Below are positions 8,370-15,481 of a DNA stretch of 64,000 bases, one piece after another. The stretch comes from JAQTTT01 sp041652755. Its GTDB lineage: Archaea > Nanobdellota > Nanobdellia > Tiddalikarchaeales > Tiddalikarchaeaceae. The notes under the pieces are model-generated. The model was not told the origin of the DNA, did not search any database, and was given only the letters and a program-made list of their open reading frames with translations. The position numbers and the translations under genes were made by a program. The stretch is from assembly GCA_041652755.1 (NCBI GenBank), contig JBAZGS010000001.1, positions 1-64,000 of the forward strand, given 5' to 3'. The stretch's first letter is position 1. Every line of letters begins with the position of its first letter.

Positions 8370-8941
8370 ATGTTAATAATTATGATAATTTCTATAAAGA
8401 ATATATTGATAAACGATTAATTCTGAAAACTCCTTCAATAATTTTTGATAAATTCAAATCTTATTTAAATGATTATTCAAGTGTCTTAGATATTGGTTGT
8501 GGTATGAGTTTAGATTCTTTTGAATTGTCCAAAATTAACTTAAATATTGTTGGTATAGATAATAGTATTAAAATGTTGAGTTATGCAAAAAATATTCATA
8601 ATAATTTAAATTTAATTTTAATGGATTTTAATAATTTGGCTTTTTCAAATAAATTTAATAGTATTTGGTGCAGAAATGTTTTGCAGCATTATTGTTTATC
8701 TGATTTTGAAAAAAATATTTTAAATATGAGTAATTTTTTAGAAAAAAATGGTATTTTATACTTTTCAGTGCCTATTAATAGTAATATCAAAAAGAAAAAT
8801 GAATCAATAACTTTTGTAAAGATATTTCAATATGATTATGATAAAATTGAGACAATTTTAAAAAAAAAATTTGAAATAAATGATATTTTTATTGAACATT
8901 TAAAATTAGATTGGTATAATTTTTTTTGTAAACTTATTTAA
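8366..8941 (+). CDS. Class I SAM methyltransferase, copy 1 (motif I altered)
   Basis: A 191-residue class I SAM-dependent methyltransferase. Motif I is VLDIGCGMSLDS, motif II region NIVGIDNSIKML, and WCRNVLQHYC corresponds to motif IV. The start overlaps the glycosyltransferase stop (ATGA). In the second cassette copy the loop reads GCGTGLDS, the canonical GxGxG; here the last Gly is Ser and Thr is Met, which may weaken SAM binding and suggests this copy is losing function. The substrate is presumably the peptide or the sugar attached to it. Confidence 0.8.
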   Translation: MNVNNYDNFYKEYIDKRLILKTPSIIFDKFKSYLNDYSSVLDIGCGMSLDSFELSKINLNIVGIDNSIKMLSYAKNIHNNLNLILMDFNNLAFSNKFNSIWCRNVLQHYCLSDFEKNILNMSNFLEKNGILYFSVPINSNIKKKNESITFVKIFQYDYDKIETILKKKFEINDIFIEHLKLDWYNFFCKLI

Positions 8942-8964
8942 ATAATAATATTATAATCATTCAC

Positions 8965-9555
8965 ATGGAAAAATCATTTGATAATGATTATAAAAATAAT
9001 AATGCTTTTTTTGGAGTTAAATCCTCTAAACTGGTATTAAATCTTTTAAAATATATCAATAAAGGTAAAGTTTTAGATTTAGGTATGGGTTATGGCAAAA
9101 ATGCAATTTTTCTTGCAAAAAATAATTTTAATGTTTCTGGAATTGATATTTCAAAAGAAGGAATAGATATGTGCATTAAAACATGCAAAAATTTGAATGT
9201 TGATGTTGATTCAAAAGTTGAAGATATTAATGTCTTTGAATTTAAAACTAAATATGATGTTATTACTGCAATGAATGTTTTGCAATTTTTAAAAATTGAA
9301 GAGATTAAAAATATTATTTTAAAAATGAAAGATAACACAAATATTAACGGATTAAATGTAATTAGTGTTTTTACAAAAGAAAATGGTTTTGAAGAATTAT
9401 TTGGATATTTATTTAATAAAAATGAATTAAAAGAATTTTATAAAGATTGGGAAATATTGGAATATGAAGAATTTATTTCTGATCCTGAAGTTCACGGCAA
9501 TGGCAAGCCTCATACTCATGCTATTGCTCAATTAATTGCAAGAAAACTAAATTAA
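8965..9555 (+). CDS. TehB-like SAM methyltransferase, copy 1
   Basis: A 196-residue class I methyltransferase resembling the TehB/tellurite-resistance group: motif I VLDLGMGYGKNAIFLA, then VSGIDISKEGIDMC, and a YDVITAMNVLQFL motif IV. It ends with HGNGKPHTHAIAQLIARK, a His-rich C-terminus also seen in TehB-like enzymes. It lies 23 bp after the first methyltransferase and closes the cassette; the TTTAAATAATAATATT stretch in the gap may be a weak extra promoter. The role is probably a second methylation in the same pathway, by context only. Confidence 0.8.
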   Translation: MEKSFDNDYKNNNAFFGVKSSKLVLNLLKYINKGKVLDLGMGYGKNAIFLAKNNFNVSGIDISKEGIDMCIKTCKNLNVDVDSKVEDINVFEFKTKYDVITAMNVLQFLKIEEIKNIILKMKDNTNINGLNVISVFTKENGFEELFGYLFNKNELKEFYKDWEILEYEEFISDPEVHGNGKPHTHAIAQLIARKLN

Positions 9556-9854
9556 TTTTTAAATTTAGTATAATATTCTTTTATTTTAATTTTTAACGTT
9601 TTAAAAAATGAATATTTTTTTTTGCTTTCTTTATAATTAATTGTTTTAGGATACATTCCATTATTATCATTATATTTTTTGTTAGAAAAATCTTCTGGTT
9701 GATAAAAAAATGAATCATCAATTTCTAATAAGTCTCCTAAATCCCTATTTAATTCTTTTTTAATAAAATTATCAATCATGGTAATTTGATTAAAATCATT
9801 AATTATAAACATTACTAGGCATATTTTTTGTGTAAGTTTAGTAGCATATGTCAT
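9552..9854 (-). CDS. Hypothetical 100-residue protein
   Basis: A small basic protein with a hydrophobic N-terminal third (QKICLVMFIINDFNQ) and a Lys-rich C-terminus. The start at 9854 is chosen because GAGGT (read on the minus strand, 9863-9867) is 8 nt upstream; an ATG at 9860 would be too close to it. Its stop codon overlaps the stop of the convergent methyltransferase. No family is recognised. It marks the end of the cassette on the left copy. Confidence 0.5.
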   Translation of the reverse strand: MTYATKLTQKICLVMFIINDFNQITMIDNFIKKELNRDLGDLLEIDDSFFYQPEDFSNKKYNDNNGMYPKTINYKESKKKYSFFKTLKIKIKEYYTKFKN

Positions 9855-9914
9855 GAACATATACCTCTTTTACTGAATCAAATAATTTAAAAGTTAGCAG
9901 AAACTATTAAAATT

Positions 9915-10319
9915 ATGGGCAATGCAGTTTTAAATACTAATGAAGAAGTTATAACTTTTTTTGGAACTGATCCTAAAACTCCTAATGTTGAATCTGTGTT
10001 TGAAACAGAAAATAAAAAAGAAAGAGCATCTGCAGATAATGATCAAATAATTTTATTGGCAGAAATATTAAAACTATTTGCGGGGGATAATATTAGTAAA
10101 AAAGCTAAAGATATTTTTGATAAAAACAATATTTCTCTTGAGAATAAAGGAGGTTTGACAAAATTTATGGATAATTTGAAAGAATCTTGGAAAAAGACTA
10201 CGGAATCTTTGGAAAAAATAAAAAAATGGTTTAAAGACCATAAAAAACACATTGCTATTGGGGTGGGAGTAGTTGGATTAGGTGTGGCAGCATATTTTCT
10301 ACTGCCATTTTTGTTATAA
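9915..10319 (+). CDS. Tail-anchored small protein, unknown function
   Basis: A 134-residue protein with a soluble acidic N-terminal half, an amphipathic Lys-rich helix around residues 80-112, and one C-terminal membrane helix (IAIGVGVVGLGVAAYFLLPFLL, which contains 22 hydrophobic or small residues) with only two charged residues before it in the order KKH. This is the topology of a tail-anchored protein facing the cytoplasm. No domain is recognised. The gene directly precedes the iteron array and may belong to the same mobile unit. Confidence 0.6.
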   Translation: MGNAVLNTNEEVITFFGTDPKTPNVESVFETENKKERASADNDQIILLAEILKLFAGDNISKKAKDIFDKNNISLENKGGLTKFMDNLKESWKKTTESLEKIKKWFKDHKKHIAIGVGVVGLGVAAYFLLPFLL

Positions 10320-10327
10320 AAAATAAC

Positions 10328-10548
10328 AAATCCACATTCATAAATTTGTAAATATTGCTTAAAACATAATTACAAAGCTAGTATTGAACAAATCCAGAAA
10401 TCTTTCAAATCCACACCTTTTTACAGATAATAGCTATAAATGAAATCCACAATTAAGGCTAAAAACCCTTGGATTTCATGGATTTGTGGATTTCTTAACT
10501 GCAAGGCTCCTAATTGAGTTTTATTAAAATAACAAATCCAGAAATCCA
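10328..10548. repeat. AAATCCA iteron array, candidate origin or operator
   Basis: Nine copies of AAATCCA occur in 221 bp: plus strand at 10328, 10390, 10407, 10443, 10534 and 10542; minus strand at 10470, 10479 and 10487. Most continue as AAATCCACA or AAATCCAGA. Two copies form an 11-bp inverted repeat (GAAATCCACAA at 10442-10452 with TTGTGGATTTC at 10484-10494). The array fills the non-coding gap beside the TFB-like genes. Such clustered iterons are typical of plasmid-type replication origins or autoregulatory operators; which one cannot be told here. Confidence 0.7.
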
Positions 10549-10573
10549 CAAGAAAATAGTAAAAAAATTAAAT

Positions 10574-10663
10574 TTAAATTTTTTCAGCAATATCTACTAA
10601 TACGAAAAATATTAGCATTAATTCTAAAAAGATTGTTAGGAGCAAGTTTTCAATATTATTCAT
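10574..10663 (-). CDS. 29-residue single-helix membrane peptide
   Basis: A very short gene whose ATG overlaps the stop of the TFB cyclin-like gene (ATGA) and is preceded by GGTGGG, so translation by coupling is likely. The product is one hydrophobic helix (LLLTIFLELMLIFFVLV) flanked by a few charged residues. It could be a membrane toxin, a leader peptide, or the anchor of a small complex. It ends inside the AT-rich flank of the iteron array. Confidence 0.5.
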   Translation of the reverse strand: MNNIENLLLTIFLELMLIFFVLVDIAEKI

Positions 10664-10962
10664 TGCGCCCACCTTAGTTCTCTTTTTATTCTTCTGTATT
10701 GTTTCCTTATTAGTCTTCCACTGTGGCCTGTGATGTTTGATAGTTCTTGTTCGCTGTTTTTTTGGCCGTCTTTTTTCTTTAAGTAGTAAGTTATTGCTGA
10801 GAATGTCAGCTCTAAGGGTATTCCTCTTGTTAGGCCTTTTTCTAATGCTTTGTAGTATAGTCTTTTGACTTCTTCTGTGTAGTATCCTGTGAGGCTGAAT
10901 TGCTCGCAGGTTAGGTCAATGAACCTTTCGTTTAGATTGAATCTTTTTATTGCACATTCCAT
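10660..10962 (-). CDS. TFB cyclin-fold-like protein (second half of a split TFB)
   Basis: A 100-residue protein resembling a single cyclin repeat of archaeal TFB/TFIIB: helices including GLTRGIPLELTFSAITYYLKK, followed by QELSNITGHSGRLIRKQYRRIKREL, where the last helix pair looks like the TFB HTH that reads the BRE. It follows the zinc-ribbon gene by 9 bp with a GAGGT ribosome-binding site lying over that gene's stop. Ordinary TFB is one chain of about 300 residues with ribbon and two cyclin repeats, so this is a split, reduced form. It may redirect RNA polymerase to element promoters. Confidence 0.6.
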   Translation of the reverse strand: MECAIKRFNLNERFIDLTCEQFSLTGYYTEEVKRLYYKALEKGLTRGIPLELTFSAITYYLKKKDGQKNSEQELSNITGHSGRLIRKQYRRIKRELRWAQ

Positions 10963-10971
10963 ATTTTATTT

Positions 10972-11202
10972 TTACCTCGCTTTTATGCATTCATATTCTT
11001 TTTTCATAATCATTCTTCCGCCAACATTCTTGTAGGGTTTCATTGTTTGCGGAAAATTAGCCCTCCAGGAAGAATTAAAAGGACTCATGCCTTTCATTAA
11101 ATCTCCATAATTTAGATAGTCATTGTAGACGAGTCCGCATCTAGGGCAGTAGGACTCATGCGGTGTGTTTATCAGGTTTAAGTTGCAGTTTGGACATATC
11201 AT
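10972..11202 (-). CDS. TFB zinc-ribbon-like protein (first half of a split TFB)
   Basis: A 76-residue protein starting MICPNCNLNLINTPHESYCPRCGLV: the CPxC..CPxCG zinc ribbon of TFIIB/TFB, which contacts RNA polymerase. The part after the ribbon (NSSWRANFPQTMKP) sits where TFB has its B-reader/linker. It is the first gene of a leftward operon with the cyclin-like and membrane peptide genes. Cys at residues 3, 6, 19 and 22 are the zinc ligands. A generic zinc-ribbon protein is the alternative, but the next gene favours TFB. Confidence 0.6.
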   Translation of the reverse strand: MICPNCNLNLINTPHESYCPRCGLVYNDYLNYGDLMKGMSPFNSSWRANFPQTMKPYKNVGGRMIMKKEYECIKAR

Positions 11203-11289
11203 ATTTTTATTAAATCACCTCACAAAAAATAGTTATGCTTATATATAAGTAGATATTTATAATAACTAAACTAATCAGTTTAAAAGCTA

Positions 11290-11853
11290 ATGATTAAGCA
11301 CAGAATCTATGAATATATACTGAACCTTTCGCATAAAAAGATTTTCCAAGTTGATATTGCTAAAAATTTGCACTGCACAGAGATGTATGTAAGCAAAATA
11401 GTCAAAGAATTAGAAAAGAAAGGAATAATTATTAAAGAAAACAAGAACGCATTAGCAGTAATTAACCCCTTCATGATATGCTGCGCGCTGGCCTTTGAAA
11501 AAGATAAAGAGAAACCCCTATATTTTCAGGCCCCTGACTTTGAAGATACAATACAAGTGCTAAATAAGATTACTAAATATTATGCCCTAACTTGTGAATC
11601 GGCCAATAAGATAAAAAAGAATGAAATACCAAAAATAATCCAAGCCCACCTATTAGAAAAACACATAATCACCCTAAAAGAGAATTTTAACCAAGTTCCA
11701 AGGCCTGAAAATGCAAACTTAATTGTTTATCCAGCAAATATTATGAAATTCATGTATACAAACGAAAAGAACGGAATAAAACTGGCCAATGAATGGCAAA
11801 TATTAATAGATAAAATAAGAGAGAATAATTTAAGAAATTTGGATAAAATTTAA
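11290..11853 (+). CDS. Winged-helix regulator, AbiEi-like
   Basis: A 187-residue protein with an N-terminal MarR/AsnC-type winged helix (FQVDIAKNLHCTEMYVSKIV, then KELEKKGIIIKE wing). The middle YYALTCESANKI and the end of the protein resemble the AbiEi antitoxin type of type IV abortive-infection systems; this assignment is tentative. I see no AbiEii nucleotidyltransferase partner next to it. Its last 57 residues recur, about 90% identical, as the C-terminus of the chimeric integrase at 53881-54594, so a copy of this gene once stood near that integrase. The divergent TFB-ribbon gene begins 87 bp away. Confidence 0.6.
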   Translation: MIKHRIYEYILNLSHKKIFQVDIAKNLHCTEMYVSKIVKELEKKGIIIKENKNALAVINPFMICCALAFEKDKEKPLYFQAPDFEDTIQVLNKITKYYALTCESANKIKKNEIPKIIQAHLLEKHIITLKENFNQVPRPENANLIVYPANIMKFMYTNEKNGIKLANEWQILIDKIRENNLRNLDKI

Positions 11854-11958
11854 ATTAATATATTTACTAAAACATTTTAGCTTTTTTTTATAAATTAATT
11901 ATACAAAAATGATAATAAAAAGAGTTATAAATCAAATCTTTTATATTAAAAATTAATT

Positions 11959-12495
11959 ATGCAAGATTTAGAAACTTTGATATATGAAATTAATGATTTT
12001 TCAAAATCAAACTTTGGATTTAAAGTGGAAAAAAGTAGTTTAAAAACATATTCTCCTTATAATTGGGAATTATTTTGCAAAAAAAATGGATTCAATTTAG
12101 TTTCAGAAGGTATTTACATTCCAAATATTTTAAGATCATACATTAAAGAAAATACTGATTATTTTGTTTTGAATATATTTCATGAACTATTTGGTCATGG
12201 ATTATTTTGTGAGCATTCTCTTTTTGGGAAAAAATTATGCACTTTAGATTTTAAAGAAGCGGAGCAGTATTTATATAAAAAAAGCAATTCAGGCATATCT
12301 GAATACTTCATTGAAGATTATGAAGGAATAGCTATGTTATTTGAAGAAAAAATAAGTATATTTACTAATACTATTGAATTATTTAATAAAAAATTAAAAC
12401 ATTTTCCTAATTATAATTCTATTTTTGAAAAATTTAAAAATTTTGAGAAAGAATATTCTTTAAAAGAGATTTTTGTTAAATTTGAATTTTTATAA
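11959..12495 (+). CDS. Putative zincin metallopeptidase with HExxxH motif
   Basis: A 178-residue protein with HELFGHG at about residues 74-80 inside a hydrophobic helix. HExxxH, rather than HExxH, is the zinc motif of the dipeptidyl peptidase III group and a few other gluzincins; the downstream helix EYFIEDYEGIAMLFEEK supplies acidic residues that could be the third ligand and second-shell Glu. There is no signal peptide, so it is likely cytoplasmic. It is far smaller than DPP III (about 700 residues), so only the catalytic core logic is shared. Its role in the element is unknown; processing of an element protein or toxin activity is possible. Confidence 0.6.
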   Translation: MQDLETLIYEINDFSKSNFGFKVEKSSLKTYSPYNWELFCKKNGFNLVSEGIYIPNILRSYIKENTDYFVLNIFHELFGHGLFCEHSLFGKKLCTLDFKEAEQYLYKKSNSGISEYFIEDYEGIAMLFEEKISIFTNTIELFNKKLKHFPNYNSIFEKFKNFEKEYSLKEIFVKFEFL

Positions 12496-12551
12496 CTACT
12501 TATTTAAGCTTTGGCCGATTATTATTTTACTAAAAATGAGGTGGTTTGAAA

Positions 12552-12824
12552 ATGAATAATGGGTTAGAATTATGCATTATGCAAAACAGTCTTGAAATAG
12601 ATTTCTTTGGAAATAAATCAATTGCTTTGTATATGGGAGAAGGAATAATAAATGAAAAAATAATACAAAAAGGTGCAGTGCTTGAAACTGTTGCTTTGTA
12701 TTCAGATAAAACAACATTAAAAACTTATGTCAATTTAATAGACAATTCTTTAGATATAAAAACTGAAGAAAAAGGACAGCATAAAACTACATCAGATTAT
12801 AGTAGTAATGCATATGGTTATTAA
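12552..12824 (+). CDS. Small beta-rich hypothetical protein
   Basis: A 90-residue protein, probably beta-rich in its first 75 residues with a polar Ser/Thr/Tyr tail. The ATG at 12552 is chosen because GAGGTGG at 12538-12544 ends 7 nt before it; the upstream TTG at 12546 would be too close. It is followed 11 bp later by the 140-residue gene, so the two probably form a small operon. No family is recognised. Confidence 0.55.
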   Translation: MNNGLELCIMQNSLEIDFFGNKSIALYMGEGIINEKIIQKGAVLETVALYSDKTTLKTYVNLIDNSLDIKTEEKGQHKTTSDYSSNAYGY

Positions 12825-12835
12825 AAGGTAAAAAT

Positions 12836-13258
12836 ATGGATAATTTTTTGAAGAATAAAAAAGAATTAAGAGAACAATATAATAATATTGATTCTGAAAG
12901 AAAAAAAAATTATCCATCTCCTTTTTGGAGAAATTTGGAATCAAAAAGAGAAAAAATATTAAAAGATAATACTACTTTAGATGAAGCAATAAAAATTTTA
13001 ATGGAAATCATTCAAGAAATAATTAATGCTGCCAAAAAAAGATTTAAGCCTGATAAATATGAGCAAATTGATAAAAATGATATTTCTTATTGTGAGCAAA
13101 TATTTGATGATATTGCATTTATATGGGATTCGGAAAAACTTGATGTTTATGAAAATTATTCAGATATACATTCTTTAGTGGATTATTCATCTTCTGAAGT
13201 ATTTACTCTAAAAAGTTTAATTAATGAATTTAATAAAATTAAAGATAAATATTTATAA
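12836..13258 (+). CDS. Hypothetical 140-residue helical protein
   Basis: An acidic/basic mixed helical protein without recognisable domain, Cys pairs or membrane segments. AAAGGT lies about 5 nt before the ATG. It probably shares a transcript with the small beta-rich gene just upstream. It precedes the left edge of the element A backbone, so whether it belongs to that element is uncertain. Confidence 0.55.
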   Translation: MDNFLKNKKELREQYNNIDSERKKNYPSPFWRNLESKREKILKDNTTLDEAIKILMEIIQEIINAAKKRFKPDKYEQIDKNDISYCEQIFDDIAFIWDSEKLDVYENYSDIHSLVDYSSSEVFTLKSLINEFNKIKDKYL

Positions 13259-13286
13259 TTTTTTTTTAAAATAATAAAAAAATCAT

Positions 13287-13340
13287 TTAATTATTTTTAA
13301 ATAATTCATTTTTAAGCCCTTTAATCTCATATTCTTTCAT
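13287..13340 (-). pseudogene. Relic of the small-protein gene found intact at 55101-55373
   Basis: Reading leftward from 13340 gives MKEYEIKGLKNELFKNN and then a stop. The first nine residues match the start of the intact 90-residue protein at 55373 (MKEYEIKELKKENF). In both places the divergent start codons share the same CATG with the YIK..YLG gene on the other strand. The rest of the gene has been lost here, so this is a 17-codon stump of the element backbone. Confidence 0.6.
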
Positions 13341-13530
13341 GTATATTAAAACTAAGATTGTTAAGCTCAAAAGTGGAAAATTGCAGAAGTATTACTATGT
13401 TGCCATGAGTGTCAGAAAAGGCAAGTTAGTAAAACCTGCTATTCTCAAATATTTAGGAAAAAATGTTCACCCAAAAATACTGTATTGGATGAAAGAAAAG
13501 AACAAATGGATAAAAGATAGAAAAAAATAA
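13339..13530 (+). CDS. Short YIK..YLG protein, transposase N-terminus-like, element A
   Basis: A 63-residue very basic protein: MYIKTKIVKLKSGKLQKYYY, then SVRKGKLVKPAILKYLGK. The pattern (basic strand, YYY, SVR.GK, KYLG) resembles the N-terminal beta module that precedes the catalytic domain in some IS1634-type transposases, but here it stands alone. A near-identical copy is at 55372-55569 in element B, so it is a conserved part of the element backbone rather than a broken transposase. A small DNA-binding or accessory protein is the likely role. Confidence 0.7.
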   Translation: MYIKTKIVKLKSGKLQKYYYVAMSVRKGKLVKPAILKYLGKNVHPKILYWMKEKNKWIKDRKK

Positions 13531-13569
13531 ATAATTAAATTTAAATAGCTCCTGAATATAACGAATAAT

Positions 13570-15036
13570 ATGAATAAATATATTATTTTTACATTTAGTT
13601 TACTAATCTTGTTTTCTGGTTGTACTTCTTTGTCAAGTAATACTCAAAATGAATTAAATAAAAATAATGCACAGTTATCTTATCCTAGTATTTCTTTGAA
13701 TGATGATGGTTTTGTAATAAATGAAAATCTTGGCCCTTTATATATTTCTGATTTTCCTATAACTTGGAAAGCACTTGGTGGAAATATAAAAACTATTCAA
13801 AATGTGACTCTGGAAGGATTTATTGAAGGTTTTAATCTTTATTTTGAATATACAAAAAATAATATTTTAACTCAAAGTGTTGCAAGATTTTATAATATAA
13901 ATACTATGTGGGAAAATTATACTTCTATGATATATAATATAGCAAACGAGAAAAACATTTCAATAAGTAATTCAAAAGATATTGGAGATAAAGCTATTTT
14001 TTATTCAGTTAATTATAATAATAGTTTAGGAAATAATGTCAATTTTAATCATCTTGAATTTGTAAAAGGAGATGTTTATCAACACTTATCTTCAGAAGAA
14101 GATTTTGAATTTTTGTTTAGTTTAGCAAGAATAATAGTAAATAGAATTGATAATTATAATCTTCAATCACAAATTCCTATTTCTTCTGTTCCTTCTAATG
14201 ATTATACTAATTATTCATGGAATAAAATTGAATCAATATTTTATTTAGATTCTTCATATACTGATTTACAAATTAATGCAATTATGAATGAAGTAAGTAG
14301 CAAATGGATTAAGGGTACTGGTGAAGTTAAAAGTGTTGATGATGTTATGTTAAGTAATGATTATGTTGTTACACTTAAAGATCCAACTAATAGATTTAAT
14401 GAAATTGCTTTATTATATTTTGGAGAATCAGAATATAATTCTTTATTACAAATAAATGAAGGTGATGAAATAAATTTTAATTGTAAAATAGAAGGAAAAT
14501 CAACTTTTGGAAATAGTTTAATTTTAAAACAATGTACTCTGATAGATGAATCAATTATAAATTTAAATGATTCAAATCATTATTATGATAATATTAAAAG
14601 TTTAATTGTTTCTTATTCAAGAAGTCAAGAAATTATTGGCTATTCTTTTGATCCTAATATTTTTATTAGTGTTGAAACTGAAGGTATTTATCCTAAAAAT
14701 AGTATGTCTTCAGGTTATATTAATGCTCAAATTTTTAATCCAATAACTAATGAGTGTTATACTTCAAATTCAAATTCCATCATAGATGTTAATTGTGCTG
14801 AAGGTTGGATAGGTAATTTAGGTGATGTCAAAACAAGTCTTGATTGTTTAGTTGATATAAATCTCTTAAATATTACAAATGATTTAATATTAAGAGTATA
14901 TGTTGGAAATGTTACTAAAAGACCTGGATTAATGTATGGATACTATTCAGATAATTGTTTTAAATCTTCAGAAGATATTTTAAATGAAGGTTTTCAACTT
15001 ATAGAATTCACGTTTAATCCTTCAGAAATTATTTAA
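13570..15036 (+). CDS. Secreted lipoprotein with OB-fold-like domain, element A
   Basis: A 488-residue lipoprotein. The signal peptide ends in a lipobox (LILFSGC, Cys18), so the mature protein should be lipid-anchored on the outer face of the membrane. Residues about 240-330 (GTGEVKSVDDVML..., then LKQCTLI) resemble the tRNA_anti-like OB fold. The C-terminal part contains three or four Cys that could form disulfides outside the cell. The equivalent position in element B holds a shorter lipoprotein (55608-56369) with the same layout of lipobox plus OB-like C-terminus. A cell-surface role, such as superinfection exclusion or adhesion, is a guess. Confidence 0.7.
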   Translation: MNKYIIFTFSLLILFSGCTSLSSNTQNELNKNNAQLSYPSISLNDDGFVINENLGPLYISDFPITWKALGGNIKTIQNVTLEGFIEGFNLYFEYTKNNILTQSVARFYNINTMWENYTSMIYNIANEKNISISNSKDIGDKAIFYSVNYNNSLGNNVNFNHLEFVKGDVYQHLSSEEDFEFLFSLARIIVNRIDNYNLQSQIPISSVPSNDYTNYSWNKIESIFYLDSSYTDLQINAIMNEVSSKWIKGTGEVKSVDDVMLSNDYVVTLKDPTNRFNEIALLYFGESEYNSLLQINEGDEINFNCKIEGKSTFGNSLILKQCTLIDESIINLNDSNHYYDNIKSLIVSYSRSQEIIGYSFDPNIFISVETEGIYPKNSMSSGYINAQIFNPITNECYTSNSNSIIDVNCAEGWIGNLGDVKTSLDCLVDINLLNITNDLILRVYVGNVTKRPGLMYGYYSDNCFKSSEDILNEGFQLIEFTFNPSEII

Positions 15037-15126
15037 AAATAATTTTAAACCTAAATATATTACTTTGTAATATTAAGATATAAATTTATATAATAGTTCA
15101 GTTAAATATATACTAAAGGTAATATT

Positions 15127-15237
15127 ATGACAAAAATTTGTAAAAAATGTAAAAAGAAGATAAAGGAAAATTATGATGAAGCAGGGTGCAAAATTGTTTT
15201 AGACTCAGAAGATTATTGTAAATGTAAAGATAAATAA
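15127..15237 (+). CDS. 36-residue Cys-rich mini-protein
   Basis: A short gene encoding MTKICKKCKKKIKENYDEAG followed by C-terminal Cys residues (CKIVLDSEDYCKCKDK). CxxC at 5-8 and CxC near the end suggest a treble-clef or rubredoxin-like zinc site. A TATA-like ATTTATATAA stretch lies about 35-45 nt upstream. It is absent from element B. Being so short the call rests on the Cys pattern and promoter. Confidence 0.5.
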   Translation: MTKICKKCKKKIKENYDEAGCKIVLDSEDYCKCKDK

Positions 15238-15238
15238 A

Positions 15239-15481
15239 TTAAGGATAATCTATGCAAGATTCAGTGTTTTTAATAGTACATCTTGATACTCGTTTAAATG
15301 CTAAAAACCATCCTTTGAAAAATCCATATTTTTCAAGTGCCATAATTGCATAATTAGAACATGATGGATGAAATCTACAGATTATATTAAATTTTTTATT
15401 GTAGGATCTTCCGAATTTTCCATGCCATATTTTTTTAATTAAATAGATACTAAATCTTGTAAAAATATCATCATTTACCAT
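15239..15481 (-). CDS. YidD-like membrane protein insertion factor
   Basis: An 80-residue YidD (PF01809) homologue: CRFHPSCSNYAIMALEKYG followed by FFKGWFLAFKRVSRC, with the family's conserved Cys, the amphipathic helix and a final CIDYP in place of the usual D-P-V-P end. YidD assists YidC-type insertases at the membrane face in bacteria. It is normally a bacterial gene beside rnpA and yidC; here it sits in an archaeal mobile element, overlapped by 7 nt with a zinc-ribbon gene on the same strand. This looks like transfer from bacteria. Confidence 0.85.
   Translation of the reverse strand: MVNDDIFTRFSIYLIKKIWHGKFGRSYNKKFNIICRFHPSCSNYAIMALEKYGFFKGWFLAFKRVSRCTIKNTESCIDYP

Noticed and set aside
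11290..11853. Complete AbiE toxin-antitoxin system
   Set aside because: Only an AbiEi-like regulator is visible; no AbiEii nucleotidyltransferase gene lies beside it. The nucleotidyltransferase at 21888 is 10 kb away and of a different size class.
13339..13530. Broken IS transposase
   Set aside because: Two nearly identical intact copies of the same short length occur in two elements, with normal starts and stops; there is no adjacent DDE domain or terminal inverted repeats.
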